64,000 nucleotides of DNA. Source: Symsagittifera roscoffensis. Lineage: Eukaryota > Xenacoelomorpha > Acoela > Convolutidae. The stretch lies in the NCBI RefSeq assembly GCF_963678635.1, contig NC_087065.1:46686381-46750380 (forward strand), in the 5' to 3' direction. Shown here in pieces: positions 46,451-58,111 of this stretch; positions within the stretch are counted from its first letter, which is position 1; each line of letters opens with the position of its first letter. The notes beneath the pieces are model-generated. The model saw nothing but the letters and a program-made list of their open reading frames with translations, ran no database searches and was not told the DNA's origin. Both the position numbers and the translations under genes were made by a program.

Positions 46451-47959
46451 AGACAAGTGATCAAACAAAATCGGTATGGAACTCTAAAATAATGAACTAT
46501 GGAAAAAATAGTTTTGTTCGATTTAGAAAACCAACAGAAACAAACATATGTTTATCAAAGTCAATCCAAAAAAAGTTTCGTTTGTCGGAAAATGTGAATT
46601 TTAAAATATGTTTACTTTCATGAAAACAAAATACAAAATATTTTTTGTTGATAGCATGCAAAGAAAGCGCCTAATAACAAGAAATGGTAATAGCAGTATG
46701 ATTCAGAGAAACTTGAAATATGAGTTCAAATTATAGCCAATCATTTTGACAATTTGATAGAAAAAAAATAGAAACAAAATGCCACAAAACTTCAAAAAAA
46801 ATAAACTCCCCATTCTTCACAATTGTTTTATTGCTCATATTTGATTTTTTTGGGTGAAAAACAACAAAAAAAGAAGCGTATTTAATAAATATATAATTTT
46901 GGTCAATGAAACCCAAGCGAAAGGCAACTTTGCCTAATTGGAGCGCTCTTACATTACATAGCAGTAAAATTTGAAGAGTATGTGTCGCTGGTTAAGGTCA
47001 ATTTCTGATAACTGTTATAAATTATAGTAAATTTAAGCCACTGGGTGTGGATTTTTCCTTCGTTTTCCAAATAAAACCCCTTTTCGATAACTGTTATAAA
47101 TTTTAGTAACTTTGAGCCACTGGGTGCGGATTTTTCACTCGTTTTCCAAATAAAGTTTCTTTGTGTAAAGAAAAAAAACAGTTGCGAAACTCATTTTTCA
47201 CTTGTCCAATTTGAGTTTCAATTTTCTTCAATTTTTGAATGGAAGACTGTTTGTTGAAATGCAATTGTTAAGCTGGAATTAAGCGCAAAAACGGGTTTTC
47301 TATCTATGAAATTTCTGTTTTCAAGGAAAATTTTAGACAATTTTCAGTGGGAAGTTCAGCAAAATTTTCATGTAAATCAAGAGCAACTGATAATAGCTGT
47401 CTTTTATGAAATTATCAAATTTTTTTGGGGTCTCAAAATGTTATGTTTCACCATCTAATTGTAAAAAAACAAAGACAACGAAACACAGGAAATCAAAGTA
47501 GACGATAAAGGAATTTTTTTCTTAAAAGGTTTTGCAAAATCCTTTTGCTTCAATTTTTTTTTGGGATGACAAAACAAAACTTATTGTATAATAGAGAAAA
47601 ACTTCGAGTTTTTCAACTGCCCTTTAACTAGTCTCGAACAAATTTTTTGAAAGGAAAATTTGACAGACTATAAAATTTCTTCTGACAATATCAAAAATTG
47701 ATAATTTAATGATAGTCGTATATGAAAATAACACAAGCTAGCTGGTCTTGCTAAACAACCACGCAAGCAGACAGGTTAAGATGCTGAAAAAATTGCCAAC
47801 AACTTTAAAAAATCGGCAAGATGGATTTAGAAAAATATATTCAAAACTGGTCAGAAAACAAAAACCATAAACCAACTTAAATCAACTTTCTAAACCATAA
47901 TTGCTAGAATTCAGTTAAATCTTGAGAAAAAGTTTTGGAGAAAACTAAAATGTTTGGAA
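46451..47959. other. Gene-free stretch with an 89-bp tandem duplication
   Basis: 47007-47158 repeats GATAACTGTTATAAATT...AGCCACTGGGTG with an 89-base offset (1.7 copies). The rest is AT-rich without supported genes. Confidence 0.5.
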
Positions 47960-48276
47960 TTGTCCGGGAATTTGTACGGGTCAATTTGGGAAGATTTTGT
48001 AAATTGGGATTATTCTCCACGCATAAATAGTTCGCGCTGTATTTTCAGAATCAAAATATTAAACGAGAGTTTTCAAAAAGTTCTTTAGGCTCTAGTGACT
48101 CTTACAGCGAGCATAGACTCGTTAGTTAATATAGAGTTGATGTCCCCTTCCAGCTGAAATTACGAAAATACAGGGACCGCTCTCCACACTCAGTAAATGG
48201 TATTTTGAAAATAGATCTGAGTACAGCGAACCACCTCAAGCATATAGTTCCTTCACCTTCTTCGAAAGTCGGAAAA
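47960..48276 (-). mobile_element. Helitron-like element fragment, family A
   Basis: TTATTCTCCACGCATAAATAG, CCACCTCAAGCATATAG and the terminus TTCTTCGAAAGTCGGAA. The hairpin end is missing. Confidence 0.6.
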
Positions 48277-49085
48277 ATGAAAAAATAAATAAAGAAAATA
48301 TTGCATTGTAGTCTATTCATCAGGCGAGGAAAACAGGAAAAAAAAACATTAAAATTATTGACAACGTTATATTCTTATCGAAATATCACCCACTATTTGA
48401 CGAAGATGGGGCATTCAGAGAAAAATAAAAAAAACTATTAGGAAAGGAATACAACATAAACAAAAAAAATTTAAAGCGTACTATTGCGACAGCTGATTGG
48501 GTAGCGATGTCAGAGGAATCGAAAAATTTGTCGCTCAATGCAAGAATTTTAGTTCGGTCCCAAGGATTTTGAATCTATACATACAAAAAGGAAGTTTGAC
48601 TGAGTGTGTAGGTGTGTGTTGGCGTCTGTGTGTTGTTTGGGTGTGTGATACCTGTGCGTATATGTTTGTGGGTGTGTTAACTGCCGCCACCAAATTCCTC
48701 CAAAGATAATAATCACATGACCGTGAAACTTTAAATAAATGTACATATGAGTACGAGTAATGCTCTAAATTTTTTATGATTTGGTTTGCCCGCTCTTGTA
48801 TAAAAAAGCAACGGAAGAAGTTACTTTTTCACCCTATTTTTGCAGTTCAGTTCTATTAGATGTTTAGAAACGAGTCCTTGAAATTTCTTGAATCATTTTT
48901 TTTTTTCAATTAAGCCCTACCCTTTACTCAATGAATGTTACTGAAAGTATCTGAAACATGGAAACCCGAACAATATCAATTGTTTGAAACATGTTATCAT
49001 TTCAGACTAGGCAACATCTTACTCCGAAAAACCTTTCTTAAATATAATATTGATTGAAATTTTGAAAAATGAGGCGATGAAAATT
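48277..49085. other. Gene-free stretch with a TG-rich microsatellite
   Basis: 48597-48690 is dominated by TGTG/GTGT with interruptions. Two opposing short ORFs over it are artefacts of the repeat. Nothing else is seen. Confidence 0.5.
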
Positions 49086-49091
49086 TTATTG
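49086..49091 (-). promoter_or_regulatory. Polyadenylation signal of the pseudoprotease gene
   Basis: AATAAA on the - strand, 107 bases beyond the stop codon. Confidence 0.5.
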
Positions 49092-49197
49092 CACTGACAT
49101 GCCACTCGCAGTTTTGTATCAAATTTGTGTTTCTGTCGCTGTTAAGCATGTTTGAGTTTTTGACGGTGCAAATCAACCATTTACCGTAGTTGTTAGT

Positions 49198-51371
49198 TTA
49201 TTGCATCCGGTTATGAAAGTGAGTTATGTGTGTACTAGCAGCTACTGAATCGATCCAAAGCCTGTAACTGGTTAGTTTTGTAAACACACTTCCATCGTTA
49301 CAATATTCGTCCGGATTGTTCCGATCGTGCATGAAGTAACTCGCTATTCCATACAGACATTTAGGCGTGTAAGTATCACAATCTAATTCGTATAAAGGGC
49401 CTCCGATATCCCCTGAGCATAAATTGGCCCGGTCAAATAATGGATCAGTGCATACATTCGAATCCGGACAGCTTTCAAACCCTGTTACAAATTCATAAGT
49501 GTTAATACTAAAACTGATGATTCAAAAAACATTTCACATCAAAAGAAAAGTTGACAAGCTTTAGAAAAATTGGTAAAAGCTTTTTGTCGTTAAAATTATT
49601 TTGATAAAATTATGATAACATTCCGAATACGTTGTGGTAGGTATTTTTGGACTCAAGCTAGTTTTGTCGCCTGCCACTGTTCTCTGTAAAGCTATGAAAA
49701 ATGAATGGCAACTCCGTCGTAAAGAAGTTCAACTTCGGAACCTCACGTGCCGAAAAACAATATCGCCCAATGAAACACATTGGAGAATGATTTATCAATT
49801 TTTTGGTCTTTTTTTCCTAAAGCTGTTCAAGTAGATAATTTTCCAAAAATCAGGACATTAACCTCCGTAGAAATGAAAACAAAAAACTGCATAATTTATA
49901 ATTGAAAAGATTAAGTTCTAACTGGAGCTGACTGACCTCTTACTCCAGAGTGGGTCTTGAATACACTTTCGTAGAGAAACGTCTCTTGTAAATTAGTTGT
50001 CTGTGGTTTATAAGCTATGGTTGAAGTAGATCCTAGCCCACATGTTCCGAGCACACTTCCCAACTCGGGGGGCTCCGAGCAAATGTCAATTTTCTGGATG
50101 AATCGTGTCCGTATGTAGGGTCGTATAATCAGAATAGCAAGGTTGTTTTTGGGAACTTGGTTGTCTTCAAATCTGAAAAATGAAAAAGGATGTTTCTAAA
50201 GCAGGCTCTTTTGAAACATTCAAACTTCGCATTTTTTTATAGAAAACAAGCCTCATGTTTTAGTTAAATTCTTGATAATATGGCACGTTAGGGAAATAAA
50301 AAAGCGTTTGTAATGGTCAATTTCAAAGTGTTGATGTCACCAGCGCCAATTTTGTAAGAGTCAATGCTCAAAACTAGAAGGAGATTGTCGTTGACAACAG
50401 CAATCCTCTTAGATTTTGTCGTCATTTTGAGCCACTATTTCTCAAATGAGGATTTTTTGGTGCGAAATACAGCTAGGCTTGGACAGATAGAATGTAGAAA
50501 CTTATTCATTGAACAGTTCCAAAAGTACAGTTTTTGGAGAAAAAGTTAGCAATTAGAATTCACGGAGAAGAACAACTCCTTTGCACGCGACTTCGATTAT
50601 CAAAATTCCAAAAAAAACATGCGTTTCAAGAAAAATTAAAAATATGCTAATGGTAATTGCTAATAATGGTAATATGCTAATATAAGTTACACTTGCCCCG
50701 TGTGGATGAATACTTGCGACACATGTCGTATGATGTTCGATTTTCGCCCCTTGAAAACTGCTCCAAAGTCAACCACTAGATCATCAGCTAAAAACAGACC
50801 AACCTTGAAATTGTAAAATCTTATTTAACAAGCGAAATAGGAATTTTCATTTCTGTAGGAAGTTTTTTCTTAATTAGTTTCATTAACATCAGATTTTGCC
50901 GGTCATCAGTCAGATGCGGATCTTGGATTTTTTCGAGGTGGTGGGGGAGGAGTTTTTGAGACCTTTTCTTAGTCGTCCAAAATATAACAACGCTATTTTG
51001 ACCAATTTTTCTGCCTTATAGGCAAAAAATTTTGGAAAAAAAATACCAAAAAATAGTCTAAGTGATTTTGTTTCGAAATATCTTTTTGTATCTCATACTT
51101 TCAAAAGATAAGTACCTGTCACATTAGCCGCACAAGACGCAGCAGTTAAGACCATAAAGTTATTTATGACCGCCCCGCCGCAAAATCCGCATTTTGGATA
51201 TTTTGTTGTGACTTTAGCGTAGAAGTTGATTCTTTGCGTGGGAATTCCAGCAATAATATTTGTCCTCAAATGATCGCTCGGAAGCTCCTGATTCACTTCA
51301 ATACTTTTCCCATAAATTAAACTGAATGCAATCGAAAAAAAGTAAGTATGGTAATTTGAAAATAAAACCAT
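49198..51371 (-). CDS. Secreted chymotrypsin-fold serine protease homologue lacking all catalytic residues
   Basis: Four exons: 51116-51371, 50691-50787, 49937-50172 and 49198-49481. They join in consistent phases (1, 2, 1) at GT/AG sites to give 290 residues. A hydrophobic signal peptide (YHTYFFSIAFSLIYG) leads to IIAG, the counterpart of the mature N-terminus IVGG. The fold signatures are clear, but the histidine motif reads LTAASC (His to Ser), the aspartate motif KNNLAIL (Asp to Asn) and the serine motif CSGDIGGP (Ser to Ile). The residue at the primary-specificity position (189) is Asn, and the activation site is not the usual Arg-Ile. The rest is well kept: cysteines, the Gly-Asp of the oxyanion loop, GLGSTST, and a C-terminal YRLWIDSVA helix. 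It should be a non-catalytic binding or regulatory protein. No CLIP or other extra domain. Introns are 328, 518 and 455 bases. Start chosen at 51371 for the signal peptide; an in-frame Met lies at 51404. Confidence 0.9.
50911..51050 (+). mobile_element. hAT-type MITE family B fragment in intron 1 of the pseudoprotease gene
   Basis: Starts CAGATGCGGATCTTGG, with TTTTTTCGAGGTGGTGGGGG next, and loses the family pattern near 51050. Antisense to the gene. Confidence 0.65.
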
Positions 51372-51648
51372 TTTGTGTCTAGTAAAATTTTTGACAATTG
51401 ACAAACTGGAATTCCGATCGTTCTGTTGAAGACTAAACTTAAATAATGAACTTTTATTGTTGTTTTGTTTTAATTAAACAGCAATAAAAATTTCTTCAGC
51501 ATTTTGGTTTAAATCTAGTTTGGATCCCGTTGGAAAATATTCAAAGTCCATAATCAATTCAGATTGAACTATACTGAGGTCTGTCATCATAACCTTGAAG
51601 ATTTAATCAGAACAATATGTCAGCTGAAAAAGAAATTTTTAATAACTT

Positions 51649-51833
51649 GTCCTCAAATTAGTTTTCGTTCAGTTTATTGTGTAGTTAACCTTCAGATAAA
51701 AATCGCAATATTTTGTCTTCTAAATAGTTTTAGTTCAATACACTGTGTAGTTATCCTACATATAAACAAGCACAAAATTTTGTCCTCAAATTAGTTTTAG
51801 CTCAATTCCTTGAAAAATCATTAGCCTTCATAT
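51649..51833. repeat. Three imperfect 66-67 bp tandem units upstream of the pseudoprotease gene
   Basis: GTCCTCAAATTAGTTTTCG, GTCTTCTAAATAGTTTTAG and GTCCTCAAATTAGTTTTAG start units at 51649, 51715 and 51782. They lie about 280 bases upstream of the start codon, so a promoter role is possible but unproven. Confidence 0.7.
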
Positions 51834-51855
51834 TAAGAAAACTAAGGAGTATATG

Positions 51856-52270
51856 CAGCCACCGGCGGATTTGCCCCCCCCCCCCCCACCTCAGGAATTC
51901 GACCCCCTGCCGACCCAAAGGGTTCCCCCTATCTACTATTTTGAGATACCGATTTTTAGTGACGGACCCTAAAACTTTTCTAAAGGCGCTTTTGGCGTCA
52001 ATATATACTAATTTTGAGGGGGGAGCGGGCGCCGAAAAAACACAATTTTTTGGCCAATATTTTCCAAAAGTTGCCTAAAAACGCATTTTTTGACCCATTT
52101 TGTCAAAATTTGCCTGCGGTTCTCAAAATTTGGTAAAAATGCGGTCTTTATAGTGATATAGGAGAGCTCGGAAAATCAATTTGTTGACCTAGTGAAAAGT
52201 CGGCAAAAATTTTGAAAATTTTTGAAAATCCGCCCCCCCCCCCCTCGAAAAAATCCTAGATCCGCCCCTG
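51856..52270 (-). mobile_element. hAT-type MITE, family B, full length
   Basis: Left CAGCCACCGGCGGATTTG, then a long C run, GGGTTCCCCCT, GGGGGGAGCGGGCGCCG and right CCTAGATCCGCCCCTG. Flanking 8-mers (AGTATATG, TATAGAGC) do not match well. Confidence 0.8.
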
Positions 52271-52976
52271 TATAGAGCATTTGAAATTTGAAACTCTCTA
52301 AAAAAAGTTTCTATGAAAAGAGGAAAGCGTATAATTGCGGTTTTCCAAAACTATTTCAGATGTGTATCACAACAAAAATGTCCTAATGCTTTGCAAATCA
52401 AGATTTCTTTGATCCGCGAAAAAAGATATCTGACTTCTACCTAAGAAACCAAAATAAACATAGTCAGTTATTAACTTTATCAAATTTCTCAATTGGATCT
52501 GAAAAATACACAATTTTTGAAGCTTACTTCAGAAAAACTAAATCTATGAGCAATTTCATATTTGTACAAAACAACAGATACCAAGCAAGGAGATAATACT
52601 ATCTCACCAAAAATATGATCGAAAATCTTTTTTTTGAATAAAATTGAGGAACATCTATTCAATCTTTTTTATATTTTTAAAAAAATTGTCTTTTCACAGG
52701 AAAATAATAAGCCAAAGAAACTAAAACAAATTACAAAGTTAGCCAAAAAATTTATTTAGGCTTTGATTTAAAAAACTATGGTTTAGTAATGAAATAACAA
52801 ATAACTTGCAATAAAAAAGCTATAAATTTTTGAAACAAACAATTTCTATTGAGGACAATCATGTATTTTTTTAATAAACAATTGCAGTTTCTTTTTCATG
52901 GGTCGATATAATTTTTTTCAGATATTTATAGAAAAATCGGATTAAAACAAATTAAATTAAAAAAATAAAGTCGAAT

Positions 52977-53270
52977 TTAATCAAAGCACTTCCAAGCTTT
53001 GCTAATACTCCACTTTTCATTCTTTTTCAAAGTTTTTATACTTCTTTCTCTCAATACTGGGTTTTTTCTCAACAGCTTGTTTTTAAAGAACTGTTTCTGG
53101 TAATTTCTCTTGATGAATATCAGTTTTTTCGCCATATCTAATTTGATTTGATCTATACTGCGCTGAAGAGCCCCATGAAGTGAAGGGTTGCAATCAAGTG
53201 AATCAAATATCACATCATCATCATCATCATCATCATTGTCAGAAAAAGAGAGCGTATAATTGTGGTTTCA
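52977..53270 (-). other. Possible small coding remnant with a poly-Asp run
   Basis: A - strand frame of about 93 codons between stops. It starts in an acidic stretch (SFSDN followed by about seven Asp, encoded by a (CAT)n microsatellite at 53214-53238) and continues into a Lys/Arg-rich, helix-like region (LHGALQRSIDQIKLDMAKKL) ending at a TAA. It does not read as AT-noise. It has no clear start, splice partner or known family, so it may be an exon or a relic. Confidence 0.25.
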
Positions 53271-53697
53271 AAATTAAATTAAAAGCTGTCCATTTACAAC
53301 ATTGTTTTAAGGCTTTGCGAGTCAAAATTTTTTGACTCACGAAAAAGATTTCCGAACAAAATCAGTTGTTAATTTTTTTGTTTTCGTAATTGGATCTGAA
53401 AAGTACACGTTTCTTGAAGTTACATCACAAACCTATAATTAAAGAACAATTTGATAGGTATACAAAACAACAGATATATAGCAGGTAGTTATTTGATCAT
53501 AATGGTGGCAGAGAAAATTTTTTATTTTAATTCCATTTTATCTATAAGTAGTTTGGAAATTAAAACACATCTGCATTATTTTTGCGTTTTCGTGTGACGG
53601 CTTATTTTGTATTTAAATTTTTATTGCATAACATTTCATTAGACAAAAACTTGCTTAGCTTTTTAGCTCAAACCTTTTTCGAAGTCTTTAACTGTAA

Positions 53698-53890
53698 CCA
53701 CGCATGCTCGTTTATCAGGGCGAGACCTTGAAAGTTCCGACTGCACTTTCAGGCAAATTAAAAAGCTTGTGTTTGTTGACTTATGACAAAAAAAAATCAA
53801 AAAAGAAAAAGTTTTTTTTTACTTCGCGCTTTAACTATCCCAAATTGACCAAATTTATATTTATCGGGGCGACATAATTTTTCTTAATTA
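53698..53890 (-). mobile_element. Helitron-like element, truncated copy
   Basis: TTTATCAGGGCGAGACCTTG, AAAGTTCCGACTGCAC. The 5' half is missing. It is the duplicate of the copy at 54512. Confidence 0.65.
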
Positions 53891-54511
53891 GTAAAAATTC
53901 GATTTGAAACCTTATGAAAGTAGAAAATATGGCCAAACTTCATAAAAGCTTACATAAAAATGAAAGTCTGTAGAAAAAATTGTAACATAAGAACCTTAAC
54001 AAAAAAAATTCTAGGGCCAGACTTTCTCCTGGAAAGTCTGTAAAAATGTATTTTTTCAGACTTCATCACATTTTTTTAAACCAGAAGAAAAATTAACCAA
54101 TATTGCATAGTAAAAAACCAGAAGATCACAGAAAAAATTAATTTTCATCCCTCATGAGCCATAATTAATTGTGTCTTCAATCTTTTTTTAAAAATTTGTA
54201 TTGTAGCGGAAACGTTATACTAACTTTATAAAAAGTTATAAGATAAAAGGAAGTTTTTAGAGGATGCCCAAGTTTTTCGGGAGTGCTATAAAAAGTCAGT
54301 TATTTGATCAAATAAATGGCGAGAAAAACAAGGATAAAAATTCCAATTTACCTATAAGTAGTTTGGCAATCAAAATACATCCGCCTTATTTTTGCAGTTT
54401 CGTGTGACGGCTAATTTTTTATTTAAATGTTTTTATATTGCAATCCACGCTTAACATTTCATTAGATAAAATATTTTACCTCAAACTTTTTGCGAAGTCT
54501 TGAACTGTAAG

Positions 54512-54823
54512 CAGACATGCTAGTTTATCAGGGCGTGACCTTGAATGTTCCGACTGCACTTTAAAACAAATTTAAAAGTTTGTGTTTGTTGAGTTATGAC
54601 GAAAAAACTCAAAAAAAGTAAAAAGCTTTAGTTCCATTTTTTCTTCATTATTCCCCACCGAAACTTTACGGAAAAAAACTACAGGCAAAATATATTTTTC
54701 AATTTGAGCTCAGCATAATGAAGTTTTTTTAGATGACAAAAACGCTTAGTTAAAAATCAAAATTTGACTGAATGTAAAAAGGCCCAACCATAACTATTCC
54801 TTTTTCTTCGAAAACCGGAACAA
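54512..54823 (-). mobile_element. Helitron-like element, family A, short copy
   Basis: TTTATCAGGGCGTGACCTTG and TGTTCCGACTGCAC at the hairpin end. CCCAACCATAACTATTCC and CTTCGAAAACCGGAACAATA at the 5' terminus. Confidence 0.75.
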
Positions 54824-56007
54824 TAATCATTCCTTTAAAAACTAAATATTTAGCGGATTTTACTACTATAATTTCAATCATTCTCGTTGGAATACTAAAA
54901 AAAATTAATCGGATGAAAATTAAAAACCATCAAGCTTGTAATTGGCAAAAACCAATCGGATGTGTTTAAAGCTTGTGTTCCGATTGTTTTCTTTGAAAAT
55001 GACGGATTATTTGTGCTCGTCGTAGTGTCTCCAGACAAAATTGGACTTTGCTACTAGCAATTGTTGACGGAATTTTTCTATATCTTTCAAAGTATTTTGT
55101 TGTCTTCAGCTCGGGAAGCTTGAAGTTACGGTGGCTTGAAGATTGGCAATTTGTCCAATTCGACAATTTTTGAGCGATATGTTTCATGCTATCAGAACTT
55201 TAGCGGAGATTTGATTCGTCATAGAAATTGTTCCAAATAGGATTGAGGCGAGCTATTTTGTCTTTTTAATACTTCGCTATAAGTAAAGTATATCTTTTTG
55301 TACTTTAGCGGGGGATGATTTTCAGAAAAAAACTCAAACAAAATGGAGAATGTTTTCGCTTTTTTTTGAATGAGATCATCGCCCGTTTTTTAAAACCAAA
55401 CAGTACTCCATATACTTTAACATGCAGTCGGAGCAATCAGGATATCAGCTTTTCTTGCATTTGCCTTAGGACCAAGATCACTCCAACGCTGTTCTTCTAA
55501 TCATCTAGTGTGATAGACTTGATTGATTTTGGTTGAATTATTATTATGTTTCGATCAACCGTACGAATTCCCCCATATTGATTTAGGTTGGAGAAAATAT
55601 GGATTTTTCATACGCTTATTTTAAGTATAGCCTAGAATTGTTCAAAAATAAACGTATTACGAAAAAAAATGTATTAAAACAATAATCTGATTAATTAACA
55701 GGATACAAATGCAATCCCGCATAAAAAGTTTAAAAATCTGCGCGTTTGTATCTGCGCTTCATTTGCAGGTTTGTATGAGATGCATATTTTATACAATTGT
55801 TTGTTTCAGAATTATTAGATGCTTGGGACATGCATTCTACGGCACGTCATTCAGGGGGGAGGAGATCGTACGGTTGATCTTTAAATTTTGTGTACGATGT
55901 ATGCGAGTTAACACTTCAGCAAAAAAAGAAATGCTAAGATAGGCTTGTGAAAATTTAATTGTTGAATCAAACTAATTTCATTTTGAATCACTAGACGAGA
56001 AGTCAAA
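54824..56007. other. Gene-free stretch with repeat fragments
   Basis: 55205-55455 carries TTCCAAATAGGATTGAGGCG and GCAGTCGGAGCAATCAGG, a decayed + strand family A copy. 55820-55915 resembles 14125-14200. Short ORFs here are not supported as genes. Confidence 0.4.
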
Positions 56008-56541
56008 CAAGACTGCTCGTATCAGGGCGAAGCCCTGAATATTCCGACTGCCTTTTAAGGTATTATGGAGCTGTAATAACATTAAAATTTATATGTATTA
56101 AAATAAAATGAAAAACTTTTTCTAAAATTTGAAATTTTTTTAAATGAAAATCATCCCACCACACGCCATATAAAATAAAAAAAGATAGATTTCGCTCCTT
56201 GTAACAAATAAATTATGGCAAATAAGCTTCTTTCAACCAATTTGGAACAATTTCTGAGACGGATTAACTCTCCGCTTACGCGTTAATAGCGCGAAATATA
56301 TCGCGCGTTAATTGTCCCAAATTGGCCAAAATGGCAATCTTTTGAATCCCCATAACTTTACGAAAAATGATAACAGGTGAAATATCTTTTCAAATTTAAG
56401 CTCAGGACAACAATATCTTTTGAATGATAAAAAAAAATTTCGTCAAAAATGGCTAGTTAAAAAGTGGAAATTTCTCTGAAGAAAAAAAAACCCACCCCGA
56501 GCACAAATATTCCGTTACTTTCGTACCGAAAGTCGGAACAA
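56008..56541 (-). mobile_element. Helitron-like element, family A, best-preserved copy (534 bp)
   Basis: CAAGACTGCTCGTATC, perfect hairpin CAGGGCGAAGCCCTG, ATATTCCGACTGCC on the left. GACGGATTAACTCTCCG, GCGCGTTAATTGTCCCAA and AATGATAACAGGTGAAA inside. ACCCCGAGCACAAATATTCC and ACCGAAAGTCGGAACAA on the right. The subterminal inverted repeat TTCCGACT/AGTCGGAA is intact. No ORF. Confidence 0.88.
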
Positions 56542-57129
56542 TAATGCTCTAATGTGTTTTGGACACCAGATATATTTTTTATCAGTAGAAGCCACTGTTT
56601 GGAGTAACTGAATGGAGCAGCACTGACAAAATCCGATATCAGTTTTTCTAAGAACATAGCTTCAGAAAATTGCTTGTCATTGTTGTAAGATGTTGACTGC
56701 AGATAACCCTTTGCTATAACACAAAAAAAAATAAAGACCAGTTGAATTTATGTGTTGCTAGTGATACATTTTAAAGTCACTTTCAACTAAAAGTCACATT
56801 TTTTTTGTAAGGTAATGGGGTTTTAAATAGCTCGATTGGCCGATTTGGAACAAATAGTGCAGCCCGATATATATTCCGTGCCTAAACGCATAGAAGCCAT
56901 TCAGTAATTAGAATTGAATCAAAAATTGGAATAAATTGAAGTTCAAACATTTTTCTTCGTTTATTTTTAATCATTGCTTAACCCTCTAAACACTATGCAG
57001 AAAAAGGTAAAATTTAGCGTCTCATATCTTAGTAAAAAAACCAAACGAATCGCCTCAGTTCAATTTGGAACAATTTATTTGAGCCGCTCCCACAAGTTAT
57101 TTAACTGAAAAAAATTACTTCAAGCATAA
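56542..57129. other. Remnant of another Helitron-like copy between two full copies
   Basis: 57040-57129 (CGCCTCAGTTCAATTTGGAAC, AATTACTTCAAGCATAA) is the 5' half of a same-orientation family A copy, cut off where the next copy starts. The rest is AT-rich. Confidence 0.5.
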
Positions 57130-57721
57130 CAACACTGCTCGTATCAGAGCGAAGCCCCGAATATTTCGACCGTTTTTTATGATCTATGGGAAAGTGTTCC
57201 TTTTCAAAAACGATAAAAAAATAACAAAAAAGGTTTTTGGTTTTTTAATCAACCCCCACACGATATGTACAGTACAAAGTGTTTTTCGGTATATCAAAAA
57301 ATTAATTTTCAAAATAGCAATCCTCAAAACAATTTGATCGATTTCTAAGGAGGATTGAATGTCAACTACTGTGTTAAAACTGCGAAACATTTCGAGTGTT
57401 ACTTGTCTCAAATTGGCAATCTGCAAACCTCCAAAATTGGCAATCTACAAGCCCTCAACCGAAAAATGAGATGTAATAACTTTTTTAATTACAGTTCAGC
57501 ACAACAATACTTTTCATATAATTTAAAACCACCAAAACTCAAAAAAATCGTTCACTTTTTAGGAAAGTTGGATCAAATAGCTATTCAATGAGCAGTCTCC
57601 GCTTAGGCTAGCGCAGCCATTTGTAAATCCGAAGACCAAGAAACAAGATGTCAAATTGTTCTTCAAATATAAAAAAAACCGAAGACATATGCCTTCCTCA
57701 TTGCTTCAAAAACCCGAACAA
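57130..57721 (-). mobile_element. Helitron-like element, family A
   Basis: CAACACTGCTCGTATC, hairpin CAGAGCGAAGCCCCG with mismatches, ATATTTCGACCG on the left. CATATGCCTTCCTC and AAACCCGAACAA on the right. Confidence 0.7.
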
Positions 57722-58111
57722 AAAATATTTGGAAAAAGTATTACTTAATTGCATAATCATCTACAAAAACAGTTATACTGGAATTTTATTTTTGTATGAA
57801 AGGCTTTTATTGTTTCACAGTTAGTTTTTTCTTTTTTACTGAAAAATTTGGGAATCAAATTTTAAAAAATTACAAAAAATTGATTGGGATGATCAGATCC
57901 TCTCAAAACAGATATCAAGTAAAGCTATTTCCGCAAGCTTGATATAATTTTTGTTAGGTTATTGATTGATTTAAAATTTGTCGGAATGATCAAAGAAAAC
58001 GGAAGAACAAAAAAATAAAGATCAAAAAGAGCGTCGTTGTTGCGGAGTTCGCCTACAATCTACAAAATATACACATTCACTTTGTAATGTTTGAGTCGTG
58101 CACGGAATTAA

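Larger units (their letters stand above)
52310..54690. repeat. Local tandem duplications
   Basis: 52320-52640 and 53240-53530 share GAGCGTATAATTG-type starts, AATTGGATCTGAAAA and ACAAAACAACAGATA in the same order. 53485-53890 and 54300-54690 share TATAAGTAGTTTGG, TTTCGTGTGACGGCT and a Helitron-like end. Offsets are about 920 and 820 bases, so two duplication events overlap here. Confidence 0.75.

Noticed and set aside
48497-48746. Opposing ORFs rich in Cys/Val or His/Thr
   Set aside because: They are translations of a TG-rich microsatellite.
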